This document shows positions 1 to 7,960 of a stretch of DNA of 44,345 bases, one piece after another. The stretch comes from 73-13 sp035556075 (lineage in GTDB: Bacteria > Actinomycetota > Actinomycetes > Actinomycetales > Microbacteriaceae), in the NCBI GenBank assembly GCA_035556075.1, contig DATMFQ010000022.1, forward strand, positions 1-44,345, given 5' to 3'. Each line of letters starts with the position of its first letter. The first letter of the stretch is position 1. The position numbers were made by a program, and so were the translations under genes. Under the pieces are notes generated by a model that was given only the letters and a program-made list of their open reading frames with translations, ran no database searches and was not told the origin of the DNA.

Positions 1-1356
1 GATCCAGGTCTCGATGAGGTCCTGGGTGAAGACGCCGCCGGCCTGGAGGTAGTCGTTGTCGTTCTCGAGCGCGTTGAGTGCCTCGCCGAGCGACGTGGGC
101 AGCTGCGGGATGAGCTTGGCCTCCTCGGCGGGGAGCTCGTAGAGGTCCTTGTCGATCGGATCGGCCGGCTCGATCTTGTTGATGACGCCGTCGAGACCCG
201 CCATGAGCTGGGCGGCGAAGGCAAGGTACGGGTTCCCCGAGGAGTCGGGCGCGCGGAACTCGATGCGCTTCGCCTTCGGGTTCGTGCCGGTGATCGGGAT
301 GCGGATCGCCGCGGAGCGGTTGCCGGCAGAGTAGACGAGGTTGATCGGCGCCTCGTAGCCCTTGACGAGCCGGTGGTAGGAGTTCACGGACGGGTTCGTG
401 AATGCGGCGAGCGAGGCCGCGTGCTTGAGGATGCCGCCGATGTACCAGCGCGCGATGTCACTGAGCCCGCCGTAGCCGGCTTCGTCGTAGAAGAGGGGCT
501 TGCCGTCGAGCCACAGCGACTGGTGGGTGTGCATGCCCGAGCCGTTGTCGCCCATGAGCGGCTTCGGCATGAAGGTCGCCGTCTTGCCCCACTCGAGCGC
601 CGTGTTCTTGACGATGTACTTGAAGGTCAGGATGTCGTCGGCCGAGCGCACCAGGGTGTCGAACTTGTAGTTGATCTCGCCCTGACCGGCGGTGCCGACC
701 TCGTGGTGGCTGCGCTCGACCTCGAGGCCGGCGTCCATGAGCTTGAGGCAGATGTCGTCGCGCAGGTCAGCGTGCTGGTCGACGGGGGAGACCGGGAAGT
801 AGCCGCCCTTGAAGGGGGTCTTATTGGCGAGGTTGCCGCCCTCCTCGACGCGGCCGCTGTTCCACGCCGCCTCGGAGGAGTCGACCTCGTAGAAGGATCG
901 CTGCGGCGAGACCTCATACCGGACGTCGTCGAAGATGAAGAATTCGGCCTCCGGCGCGAAGAATGCGGTGTCCGCGATCCCCGTCGAGGCCAGGAACTTC
1001 TCCGCCTTCTTCGCGATCTGGCGCGGGTCGCGGTGGTAGACCTCGCCGCTGCGCGGGTTGAAGATGTCGAAGACGAGGATGAGCGTGCGCTCCGAGCGGA
1101 ACGGGTCGATGACCGCCGTCGACACGTCCGGGATGAGCTGCAGGTCGGATTCGTTGATGGACTGGAAGCCGCGGATGGATGACCCGTCGAAGAGCTGCCC
1201 GTGGACGAAGAAGTCCTCGTCGACCGTCGCCGCCGGGATGTTGAAGTGCTGCTGCACGCCGGGCAGGTCGGTGAAGCGGATGTCGACGAACTTCACGTCG
1301 GTGTCCCGGATGAAACTCAGGACCTCCGACGCATCCTTGAACATGGGCTTGGACAT
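1..1356 (-). CDS. glnA: Type I glutamine synthetase (C-terminus cut by window edge)
   Basis: Condenses glutamate, ammonia and ATP to glutamine in the cytoplasm, the main route of ammonium assimilation. The 452 visible residues start MSKPMFKDASEVLSFI and keep the GS signatures in order: the beta-grasp N-terminus, FFAPEAEFF and GEINYKFDTL metal/ATP residues, GDNGSGMHTHQS, and NLVYSAGNRSAAIRIP. The KDLYELP motif carries Tyr406 (codon 139-141), the position adenylylated in GSI-beta enzymes, so GlnE control is likely. About 20 C-terminal residues lie beyond base 1. The ATG at 1356-1354 is chosen because GGAGG lies just upstream. A -10-like TAGCCT (1399-1404) and a GlnR-like box (1415-1430) precede it. 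DUF4191 lies upstream on the same strand, a common actinobacterial arrangement. Confidence 0.97.
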   Translation of the reverse strand, partial: MSKPMFKDASEVLSFIRDTDVKFVDIRFTDLPGVQQHFNIPAATVDEDFFVHGQLFDGSSIRGFQSINESDLQLIPDVSTAVIDPFRSERTLILVFDIFNPRSGEVYHRDPRQIAKKAEKFLASTGIADTAFFAPEAEFFIFDDVRYEVSPQRSFYEVDSSEAAWNSGRVEEGGNLANKTPFKGGYFPVSPVDQHADLRDDICLKLMDAGLEVERSHHEVGTAGQGEINYKFDTLVRSADDILTFKYIVKNTALEWGKTATFMPKPLMGDNGSGMHTHQSLWLDGKPLFYDEAGYGGLSDIARWYIGGILKHAASLAAFTNPSVNSYHRLVKGYEAPINLVYSAGNRSAAIRIPITGTNPKAKRIEFRAPDSSGNPYLAFAAQLMAGLDGVINKIEPADPIDKDLYELPAEEAKLIPQLPTSLGEALNALENDNDYLQAGGVFTQDLIETWI

Positions 1357-1398
1357 TGGGCCTCCATCGGTGCGGGTGCGGTGTGGGCAACTGTCATG

Positions 1399-1404
1399 AG
1401 GCTA
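1399..1404 (-). promoter_or_regulatory. Putative glnA -10 hexamer TAGCCT
   Basis: TAGCCT on the minus strand lies 42 bases before the glnA ATG and 10 bases downstream of the GlnR-like box, so the box would sit over the -35 zone. This spacing suits an activator-dependent promoter with a weak -35. It rests on sequence pattern only. Confidence 0.4.
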
Positions 1405-1414
1405 GGGCCACGAC

Positions 1415-1430
1415 GTTTCGAGCGTGTTTC
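1415..1430 (-). promoter_or_regulatory. GlnR-like operator upstream of glnA
   Basis: Read on the minus strand the site is GAAACACGCTCGAAAC, two GAAAC half-sites separated by six bases (AC-n9-AC). This matches the GlnR half-site layout known from Streptomyces and mycobacteria (GTnAC-n6-GAAAC type). It is 14/16 identical to the site before amt at 39777-39792. It ends 58 bases before the glnA start codon. Confidence 0.6.
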
Positions 1431-1449
1431 GGCCCTGTATCGCTGGTGT

Positions 1450-2169
1450 TCACCGGGGACGCTGCGGGCGCACCCGCTGCGGGTCGATGCCCTTGGGGAT
1501 CGGCAGGTTGCCCGTCTTATTGAGTGACTCGAGCCGTGCCGAGATTTGGCGAACCTCCGCCTTGCGCAGCGCCCGCTTGAAGCGTCGGAGCGCGGCGGGG
1601 ATGCGGTGCAGCGGGACCGAGTCGGCGTCGGGACCGACCTGCAGAGTGCCGAGCGGCGCCTCCGGCACGATTCGTCGGACGATGCGACGCTGCTCCTCGA
1701 TGAGCCGCCCGGTGCGGCTTGCGGGGCCTTCCGCGATGAGCACGATGCCGCCCTTGCCGACGATCCGGTACACGGCGTCCTGCGTTTTCGGGCTGATCGC
1801 CACGGGGGTCGCATCGCCGATCCAGCCGCCGCGGAGCGAGGTCTGGATGACGGCGCTGACCGCCCCCGGCTGTCCCGCGATCTGCGAGTACGCCGCCTTC
1901 TCGGCGCGTCGGCCGAGCACGAGGAGGAGCAGGAGCACACCGCCGAGCACGCCCGTCACGATGTACAGCGTCATCCCGAGCCACTGCCCGGGCGTGAGCA
2001 GGAATGCGAGGAGCACGCCGACGAGCACGGGGAGCACGAATGCGGCGATGAGCATCGGCAGTGCGAGCGAGTCGTGCCGGATGGTCATCCGGAGGACTTG
2101 CCACATCTGCTTGAGCCGACCGGGCTCCTTGGGCGTACGTGAATCAGCAGCGCTGGTCGATCGGGCCAT
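1450..2169 (-). CDS. DUF4191 membrane protein
   Basis: A 239-residue protein recognised as DUF4191, an actinobacterial family usually found beside glnA; its function is unknown. Two hydrophobic helices (about residues 37-58 and 64-85) form a hairpin near the N-terminus, followed by a soluble cytoplasmic domain of about 150 residues ending in a basic tail (RVRPQRPR). The ATG at 2169 is preceded by TAAACT and exactly six bases, so the mRNA may be leaderless. It shares its upstream region with the divergent pseudokinase gene and precedes glnA by 93 bases; that gap holds the glnA promoter, so co-transcription is possible but not required. Confidence 0.85.
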   Translation of the reverse strand: MARSTSAADSRTPKEPGRLKQMWQVLRMTIRHDSLALPMLIAAFVLPVLVGVLLAFLLTPGQWLGMTLYIVTGVLGGVLLLLLVLGRRAEKAAYSQIAGQPGAVSAVIQTSLRGGWIGDATPVAISPKTQDAVYRIVGKGGIVLIAEGPASRTGRLIEEQRRIVRRIVPEAPLGTLQVGPDADSVPLHRIPAALRRFKRALRKAEVRQISARLESLNKTGNLPIPKGIDPQRVRPQRPR

Positions 2170-2175
2170 GGGCCC

Positions 2176-2181
2176 AGTTTA
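2176..2181 (-). promoter_or_regulatory. Putative leaderless -10 (TAAACT) for DUF4191
   Basis: TAAACT lies six bases before the ATG at 2169, putting transcription initiation at or next to the start codon. No convincing Shine-Dalgarno sequence is present. Confidence 0.45.
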
Positions 2182-2291
2182 CGGGGCGGGGTGGGCGCGA
2201 AGACTCCTCCCCACCGTCCGGGGCGGGTGGGTCATCCACCGAAGTCGGCGACGGCGAACCAGGTCGGTCCCGACCCCGCGATCATGGCGGG

Positions 2292-3524
2292 ATGAACGAG
2301 CCGCATGAATGGGGTCCTGGCGTCATCGTGGGCGGCTACCGGCTGCTGCGGCGGCTCGGCAGCGGAGTGTCGGCGGAGGTGTGGCTTGCCGCGTCGGCGG
2401 TCGCTGAGGACGGCGAACGGGTCGCGCTGAAGCTCATCCGTGTCGGCGCCGGGCCCGAGCGCGCGGCACGCGAGGCGGAGGCGCTGTGGCGGGCACGTGG
2501 CCCGCACGTCGTGCGCCTGCGGGAGGTCGTGCCACTGGCGAGCGGGACCCCGTTCCTCATGCTCGATGTCGTGCCACACGAGCTCGGTGCCGTCCTCGGG
2601 GGAGGGCTCTCGCTCGGTGCGGTCGTCACCGTCCTGGTGCCGCTCGCGCAGGAGCTTGCCCGACTCCACGCGCTCGGGGTCACCCACGGCGGTGTCCGGC
2701 TGGCGGCGGTCGGCCTCGACGAGCGGGGAAGTCCCGTCCTGCTCGGCTTCGGCGCGGCGCAGATCGGCCCACCCGACGTGGCGCGCCGCGCCACGGACTG
2801 CGCGGGGCTCGCTGCGCTCGCCCTGGTCGTGCTCTCGGCGGTGCCGGAGGAGGACCGCTCCGACTCGTGGCACCGCCTGGTGGCCTGGCTCGGCGCGAGC
2901 CAGCCTGGGAAGGAGCGCTGGCTCGACGCCCTCGTCGAGCGGGTCTATGACCTCGCGGAGCCCGAGCCGATCGCGCTCCAGCGTGCGGAGTCGCTCGACG
3001 CGGTGGTGCTCGCTGCGGCAGCCGATGCGCGAGGCTCCCGTATGGCGGTGCGCGATGCGGCGCCAACGCCGCGGGGCGGGGATGCCGCCGTGGCGTGGCT
3101 GCGTGCGCATGTCTCGCGGCTGACCCGACTGGGGCGGGTGCGTGCCCGGTTCTGGGTGCCGGCGGCGGTCGCCGCGGTCGGTCTCGCCCTAGTCCTCCTC
3201 CCGACCGCTGCCGGTGGCAGCGCAGACGCGGTGGTGTCGTCCAGCAGCCCGGCCCCGACGAGCCCGTCGACGTCCGAGCCCGTGCCGCAGGTCGAACCCG
3301 CCCCGAAGCTCCCGTCGATACCGCCGCCCAGACCGAACCCGACACCGACCGCGACGGTACTCGACGAGCTCGGCGGTGCGGTCATCGTCCTGGTCGATGG
3401 GCCGCGCGGTCCCGAGCAGCTGGTGCTCGTCACCGGGCCCGACGGCTGGCAGGTGCGCGCACAACTCCCAGCCGATCCCGGCGCGGACGGTGCGGGGGCA
3501 GGCACGAGCGCACCCGACCCATGA
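2292..3524 (+). CDS. Membrane-anchored Ser/Thr pseudokinase
   Basis: A 410-residue protein with a Hanks-type kinase fold. A glycine-rich loop (RLGSGVSAEVWLA, 21-33) and VALK (Lys47) are present. The catalytic residues are missing: the HRDxKxxN loop reads HGGVRLAA (132-139), losing the catalytic Asp and the Asn, and DFG reads GFG (152-154). A short alpha-helical lobe follows, then a transmembrane helix (about 288-305) and a Pro/Ser/Thr-rich external tail. Phosphotransfer is therefore unlikely; a scaffold or regulatory role is inferred. The ATG at 2292 gives the kinase domain directly; upstream in-frame starts would run into DUF4191. It converges on sucB with a 21-base gap, but no functional link is shown. 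Confidence 0.8.
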   Translation: MNEPHEWGPGVIVGGYRLLRRLGSGVSAEVWLAASAVAEDGERVALKLIRVGAGPERAAREAEALWRARGPHVVRLREVVPLASGTPFLMLDVVPHELGAVLGGGLSLGAVVTVLVPLAQELARLHALGVTHGGVRLAAVGLDERGSPVLLGFGAAQIGPPDVARRATDCAGLAALALVVLSAVPEEDRSDSWHRLVAWLGASQPGKERWLDALVERVYDLAEPEPIALQRAESLDAVVLAAAADARGSRMAVRDAAPTPRGGDAAVAWLRAHVSRLTRLGRVRARFWVPAAVAAVGLALVLLPTAAGGSADAVVSSSSPAPTSPSTSEPVPQVEPAPKLPSIPPPRPNPTPTATVLDELGGAVIVLVDGPRGPEQLVLVTGPDGWQVRAQLPADPGADGAGAGTSAPDP

Positions 3525-3545
3525 GACGGCGCCGTCTGGCGGAAC

Positions 3546-4952
3546 TCAGACCCCGAGGACCCCCGCGAAGTCGCCAGCCTCAAGGCGCGACTTGACCGCG
3601 CCGAGGAAGCGGGCAGCGTCCGCCCCGTCGATGATCCGGTGGTCGTACGACAGCGCGAGGTAAACGAAGGAGCGGATGGCAATCGCCTCGACCCCGTCGA
3701 CCTCGACGACGGCCGGACGCTTCGTCACGATCCCGGTGCCGAGAATCGCCGACTGCGGGAGGAAGACGACCGGGGTGTCGAAGAGTGCGCCGCGGGAGCC
3801 CGTGTTCGTCAGCGTGAAGGTGCCGCCAGCGAGCTCATCGGGCTTCAGCTGGTTGTTCCGGGTGCGCTCGGCGAGATCGGCGATGTCCGCCGCCCACTGC
3901 GCGAGCGTCTTGCCGAACGCGTCACGAATGACGGGGGAGAGCAGGCCGCGTGGCGTGTCAACGGCGATTGACACGTTCTCCGACGGCGGGTACACGATGG
4001 TGTCGCCGTCGACGGTCGAGTTGATGACCGGGTACTGGGCGAGCGCCTCGGTCGCTGCGACCGCGAAGAACGGCAGGAACGAGAGCTTGTGTCCGGTCTT
4101 CGCGAGGAAGTCGGCCTTCACCTCGTCGCGATAGGTCGCGACCTTCGTGAGGTCGACCTCCACGACCGAGGTGAGCTGGGCGGTCGAGTTCATCGAGACG
4201 ACGGCCCGCTCGGCGATGACCTTCCGCAGTCGGGACAGCGGCTCGCTCGTGCCGCGCAGCGGGGACACCTCCGGGGTCGGTGCCGCGCCCGAACTCGGGG
4301 TCGCGCCAGCGACGGCGCGCTGCGAGGCGGCGAGGATGTCGTCCTTCGTGATGCGGCCGCCGACGCCGGTGCCGGTGACGGTCGTGACGTCGACCCCGAG
4401 GTCGGCCGCGAGCTTCCGGACGATCGGCGTCAGGTAGCCGGACGCCTCTGGCTCCGTGGGAGCAGCTGATGCCGGCGTAGCAGGAGCAGCTGGCTGCGCG
4501 GGAGCAGGTGCGGCAGCGGGAGGAGGTGCGGCGGGAGCGGGAGCAGGCGCCGCCGGAGTGGGCTCGGCAGGTGCTGCCGGAGCAGGCGCTGGGGCCGGCT
4601 CAGTGGCCGCAGGCTCTGCCGCCGGAGCGGGAGCCGCCGGAGCAGGCTCAGCAGGTGCGGGCTCTGCCGCCGCAGACTCAGCCGGAGCCGCAGCAGGCGC
4701 TGGCGCCGCCGGTGTCGCACCATCACCGACCCGCGCGAGCACCGCGCCGATCTCGACCGTCTCGTCCTCCGCGACGAGGATCTCCTCGAGGACGCCGGCG
4801 ACGGGGGAGGGGATCTCGGTGTCGACCTTGTCGGTCGAGATCTCGACCAGCGGCTCGTCGACCGCGATGGTGTCGCCGACCGCCTTGAGCCAGCGCGTGA
4901 CGGTGCCTTCGGTGACGCTCTCGCCGAGTGCCGGGAGGACGACGTCGCTCAT
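3546..4952 (-). CDS. sucB: Dihydrolipoamide acyltransferase (E2, SucB-type)
   Basis: E2 core of 2-oxoacid dehydrogenase complexes; transfers the acyl group from lipoamide to CoA. The 468 residues show one lipoyl domain (1-80) with lipoylated Lys42 in EISTDKVDTE. A Pro/Ala-rich swinging linker of about 90 residues (80-170) follows, then a peripheral-subunit-binding domain (172-207) and the catalytic domain with DHRIIDG (His438, Asp442). In actinobacteria this protein commonly serves the pyruvate complex and a hybrid 2-oxoglutarate complex, so the succinyl name is only conventional. The ATG at 4952 is preceded by AAAGGAG at good spacing. It lies 22 bases downstream of lpd and should be co-transcribed with it. 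Confidence 0.93.
   Translation of the reverse strand: MSDVVLPALGESVTEGTVTRWLKAVGDTIAVDEPLVEISTDKVDTEIPSPVAGVLEEILVAEDETVEIGAVLARVGDGATPAAPAPAAAPAESAAAEPAPAEPAPAAPAPAAEPAATEPAPAPAPAAPAEPTPAAPAPAPAAPPPAAAPAPAQPAAPATPASAAPTEPEASGYLTPIVRKLAADLGVDVTTVTGTGVGGRITKDDILAASQRAVAGATPSSGAAPTPEVSPLRGTSEPLSRLRKVIAERAVVSMNSTAQLTSVVEVDLTKVATYRDEVKADFLAKTGHKLSFLPFFAVAATEALAQYPVINSTVDGDTIVYPPSENVSIAVDTPRGLLSPVIRDAFGKTLAQWAADIADLAERTRNNQLKPDELAGGTFTLTNTGSRGALFDTPVVFLPQSAILGTGIVTKRPAVVEVDGVEAIAIRSFVYLALSYDHRIIDGADAARFLGAVKSRLEAGDFAGVLGV
4450..4715 (-). repeat. Low-complexity Pro/Ala linker coding repeat in sucB
   Basis: About 265 bases of degenerate GCx/CCx codons encode the flexible linker between the lipoyl domain and the subunit-binding domain. 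Short motifs such as APAP, AEPAPA and PAAP recur. Such tracts vary in length between strains by slippage. Confidence 0.7.
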
Positions 4953-4974
4953 GGGTGTTGCTCCTTTTGGGAAT

Positions 4975-6348
4975 TCAGATCGCGTGTAGCGGTTTGCCGG
5001 CGATCGCGAGGAAGGCCTCGCCAAGCGCCTCGTTCTGGGTGGGGTGGGCGTGGATGAGCGGCGCGATGTCCTCGGGGTACGCGTCCCAGTTGACGACGAG
5101 CTGCGCCTCGCCGATGAGCTCGCCGACCCGCGCACCGATCATGTGTACACCGAGTACCGGACCGTCCTTCTTGCGGACCACCTTGATCGAGCCGGCGGTG
5201 CCGAGGATGCTGCTCTTGCCATTGCCCGCGAGGTTGTAGTCGTAGGTCTGCACGGCGTCGGCGCCATGGGCTTCGATCGCCTTCGCTTCGGTCAGCCCGA
5301 CCGAGGCGACCTCGGGGTTGGAGTAGGTGACCTTCGGGATGTGCGTGTCCGCGACGACGATCGGGTTCAGCCCCGCGATCTCCTCGGCGACGAAGATGCC
5401 CTGCTGGTAGCCGCGGTGTGCGAGCTGCAGGCCGGGGACGATATCGCCGACGGCGTAGACGCCGGGGACCGCGGTCTCGAGCCGCTCATTCGTCGTGACG
5501 AATCCGCGGTCGAGCTGCACGCCCTGCTCCTCGTAGCCGAGCCCCTCGGTGCGGGGACCCCGGCCGACGGCGACGAGCAGAATGTCGCCCTCGAGGGTCT
5601 CGCCGTTCTCGAGGGTGACGGTGACGCCCGTCTCCGTCTCGACGGCGGACTGGAAGCGCACGCCGAGCTTGAAGTCGATGCCGCGCTTGCGGAAGGCGCG
5701 CTCGAACTGCTTCGAGATCGACTCGTCCTCGTTCGGCACGAGGTGGGGCAGTGCCTCCACGATCGTGACCTCGGCGCCCCACGAGCGCCAGACCGACGCG
5801 AACTCGACGCCGATGACGCCGCCGCCGAGGACGATCGCCTTTTGCGGCACGGTGTCGAGCTGCAGCGCCTGCTCGGAGGTGATGATGCGCTTGCCGACGG
5901 TGAGGCCCGGCAGGAGACGCGAGTAGGAGCCGGTCGCGAGCACCACATTCGTCCCGGTGTAGACGTCCTCGCCGACCTGGACCTGCTTCGGCCCGACGAG
6001 GCGACCCTCGCCCTCGACCGTCGTGATGCCGCGGGCCTTGAGGAGCCCCTGGAGTCCCTTGTGCTTCGACTGGACGATCGCGTCCTTGTACGCGACGACG
6101 CCGGGCACGTCGACGCCCTTGAACTCGACCTGGACGCCTGCGTGGCCCGCGTCACGGGCATCGTCGGCGAGCTCGGCCGCGTGCAGCAGCGCCTTCGTCG
6201 GGATGCACCCCACGTGGAGGCAGGTGCCGCCGACCTTGTCCTTCTCGATGAGGGCGACGGATTTGCCCAGCTGGGTCGCCCGGAGTGCGGCGGCGTACCC
6301 GCCGCTGCCAGCGCCCAGGACGACGAGGTCGAAGGTGTGCTCAGCCAA
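4975..6348 (-). CDS. lpd: Dihydrolipoyl dehydrogenase (E3)
   Basis: FAD enzyme that reoxidises dihydrolipoamide with NAD+ for 2-oxoacid dehydrogenase complexes. The 457 residues carry the FAD-binding LGAGSGGYAAA (11-21), the redox disulfide in GGTCLHVGCIPTKA (Cys43, Cys48), an NAD-binding GGGVIGVEFASVW, the second FAD motif VYAVGDIVPG, and the C-terminal HPTQNE base pair (His435, Glu440). The start is TTG at 6348, with GAGGAAC about eight bases upstream; no better ATG or GTG fits the family N-terminus. It lies between pepA (82 bases upstream) and sucB (22 bases downstream) on the same strand. Confidence 0.96.
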   Translation of the reverse strand: MAEHTFDLVVLGAGSGGYAAALRATQLGKSVALIEKDKVGGTCLHVGCIPTKALLHAAELADDARDAGHAGVQVEFKGVDVPGVVAYKDAIVQSKHKGLQGLLKARGITTVEGEGRLVGPKQVQVGEDVYTGTNVVLATGSYSRLLPGLTVGKRIITSEQALQLDTVPQKAIVLGGGVIGVEFASVWRSWGAEVTIVEALPHLVPNEDESISKQFERAFRKRGIDFKLGVRFQSAVETETGVTVTLENGETLEGDILLVAVGRGPRTEGLGYEEQGVQLDRGFVTTNERLETAVPGVYAVGDIVPGLQLAHRGYQQGIFVAEEIAGLNPIVVADTHIPKVTYSNPEVASVGLTEAKAIEAHGADAVQTYDYNLAGNGKSSILGTAGSIKVVRKKDGPVLGVHMIGARVGELIGEAQLVVNWDAYPEDIAPLIHAHPTQNEALGEAFLAIAGKPLHAI

Positions 6349-6429
6349 GTTCAGTGTTCCTCACTGCTCGCGGAATCCTGGTATCAAGCCTATCGCTTCG
6401 CGGCTGTCAGCCGACGGCCGCCGGGAGGC

Positions 6430-7923
6430 TCAGCCGACGGCGCGGTCCGTCGCGAGCTGGACGAGCGTGCGGACGGTGGCGCCGGTCGCGCCCTTCCCGG
6501 TGTAGCCCCAAGCGGTACCCTCGTTGTTCGCGGTGCCGGCGATGTCGAGGTGCGTCCAGGGGATCTGTGGGGCGTCCTCGCTCTCACCGGTGCGGCCGAT
6601 GAAGTCTTGCAGGAAGGCCCCGGCGACGAACATGCCGCCGATCGCCGATCCGGACTTCACATTCGTGAGGTCGGCGACGTCGCTCTTGAGCTCGGCACGC
6701 CACTCGGCGCCGATCGGCAGCACCTGCAGGCCCTCACCCGCGGTCGCAGCCGCAGCGGCGACCTCCGCGGAGAAGTCGGGGTCGCCCATCGCGACCGTCG
6801 TGCGGAAGCCGAAGGTGTTGCGCGCGGCGCCCGTCAGCGTTGCGACATCGACGATGCCGTCCGGCTGCAGCTCACTCGCGGCAACAAGTCCGTCGGCGAG
6901 GACGAGCCGCCCCTCGGCGTCGGTGTTGAGCACTTCGACGGTCGTACCGCCCTTGATGGTGATGACGTCATTCGGGCGGGTCGCGTCGCCGCCGGGCATG
7001 TTCTCGGCGATGCAGAGGAATGCGGTGAGCCGCGTGGCAACCCCAAGTCGCGCCGCGGCGATGGTCGCCGCGAGCACGGTCGCCGCGCCGGTCATGTCGT
7101 ACTTCATCCCGACCATGCCGGTCGGCGGCTTGAGGGAGAGCCCACCGGTATCGAAGGTGATGCCTTTGCCGACGTAGGCGAGGTGGGCGGTCGCGCCCTC
7201 GGGTTGGTAGTCGATCCGCACGAGGCGCGGGCCCCGGCGGGAGCCGCGACCGACGGCGAGGATGCCGCCGTAGGCGCCGGCTTCGAGCGCGTCCTCGTCG
7301 AGCACCTCGGCGCTGATCGGGGCGCCCGTCGCGGCAGCCGCCTCGACCGCGGCGAGTGCCCGAGCGGCGAGCTCCGCGGGGTACAGCGCGTTCGGCGGGG
7401 TGTTGACGAGGTCGCGGACGAGCCCGACCGCCTCGGCGGTCGCGGTCGCCCGGGCGACGACCTCGTCGCTCGCGCCCGGCAGCACGATCGTGCTCGCGGG
7501 GGCCTGCGCCGCATCGGTCGTGGAGCGGTAGTCGTCGAAGCGGTAGGCGCCGATCGCGGCGCCCTCGAGGATCGCGGCAGCTGTTTCGTCGCTCGCGCCC
7601 GGCAGGCCCAGCACGATGGTGTCGACGCCGCGCAGCTGGCGGGTGAGTGCGCCGGCGGCCTCGCGCAGCGCATTCGCATCGGGCTCGTCCTTCCCGAGGC
7701 CGATCGTGGCGACCGAGGCGGCTTGGCCGAGCGCCATGGGCAGGCGCCGCACCTCATCCCGTGCCCCCGTCGCCCCGATCACCGCGAGCTGTGCGGCGAT
7801 CTCGGCGGGCGCATCGCCGAGGACCGCGGGTCCGTCCGGGGTCTGCCGGATGCCGACGACCAGCACGTCGCCGGGGGTCTCGAGGAGGGGGGTGGGGGCG
7901 GAAGACAGGGAAGGCACTGGCAC
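6430..7923 (-). CDS. pepA: Leucyl aminopeptidase, M17 family
   Basis: Cytosolic dinuclear metal aminopeptidase releasing N-terminal residues during peptide turnover. The 497 residues have the variable N-terminal domain (1-165) and the M17 catalytic domain: VGKGITFDTGGLSLKP (Lys253, Asp258, Lys265), Asp276 in KYDMTGA, and the signature NTDAEGRL (333-340). All metal-binding and catalytic motifs look intact. The start is GTG at 7923, preceded by TAGACT and six bases, an apparent leaderless promoter. It diverges from the PAC2 gene with 37 bases between start codons and is the first gene of the pepA-lpd-sucB run. Confidence 0.94.
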   Translation of the reverse strand: MPVPSLSSAPTPLLETPGDVLVVGIRQTPDGPAVLGDAPAEIAAQLAVIGATGARDEVRRLPMALGQAASVATIGLGKDEPDANALREAAGALTRQLRGVDTIVLGLPGASDETAAAILEGAAIGAYRFDDYRSTTDAAQAPASTIVLPGASDEVVARATATAEAVGLVRDLVNTPPNALYPAELAARALAAVEAAAATGAPISAEVLDEDALEAGAYGGILAVGRGSRRGPRLVRIDYQPEGATAHLAYVGKGITFDTGGLSLKPPTGMVGMKYDMTGAATVLAATIAAARLGVATRLTAFLCIAENMPGGDATRPNDVITIKGGTTVEVLNTDAEGRLVLADGLVAASELQPDGIVDVATLTGAARNTFGFRTTVAMGDPDFSAEVAAAAATAGEGLQVLPIGAEWRAELKSDVADLTNVKSGSAIGGMFVAGAFLQDFIGRTGESEDAPQIPWTHLDIAGTANNEGTAWGYTGKGATGATVRTLVQLATDRAVG

Positions 7924-7929
7924 AGCACG

Positions 7930-7935
7930 AGTCTA
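7930..7935 (-). promoter_or_regulatory. Putative leaderless -10 (TAGACT) for pepA
   Basis: TAGACT on the minus strand is followed by six bases and the GTG start of pepA. It lies 11 bases from the plus-strand TAGGCT of the PAC2 gene, so the two divergent promoters overlap. Confidence 0.5.
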
Positions 7936-7946
7936 GGCAAGGGGCC

Positions 7947-7952
7947 TAGGCT
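7947..7952 (+). promoter_or_regulatory. Putative leaderless -10 (TAGGCT) for the PAC2 gene
   Basis: TAGGCT is followed by eight bases and the ATG at 7961. A TTG at 7952 is in frame but overlaps the hexamer, which favours the ATG. Confidence 0.45.
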
Positions 7953-7960
7953 TGGGACGC

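Noticed and set aside
3524..3537. Palindrome AGACGGCGCCGTCT between the pseudokinase and sucB as a terminator
   Set aside because: It leaves at most a five-pair stem with a four-base loop and no U-tract; it may be chance in GC-rich DNA.
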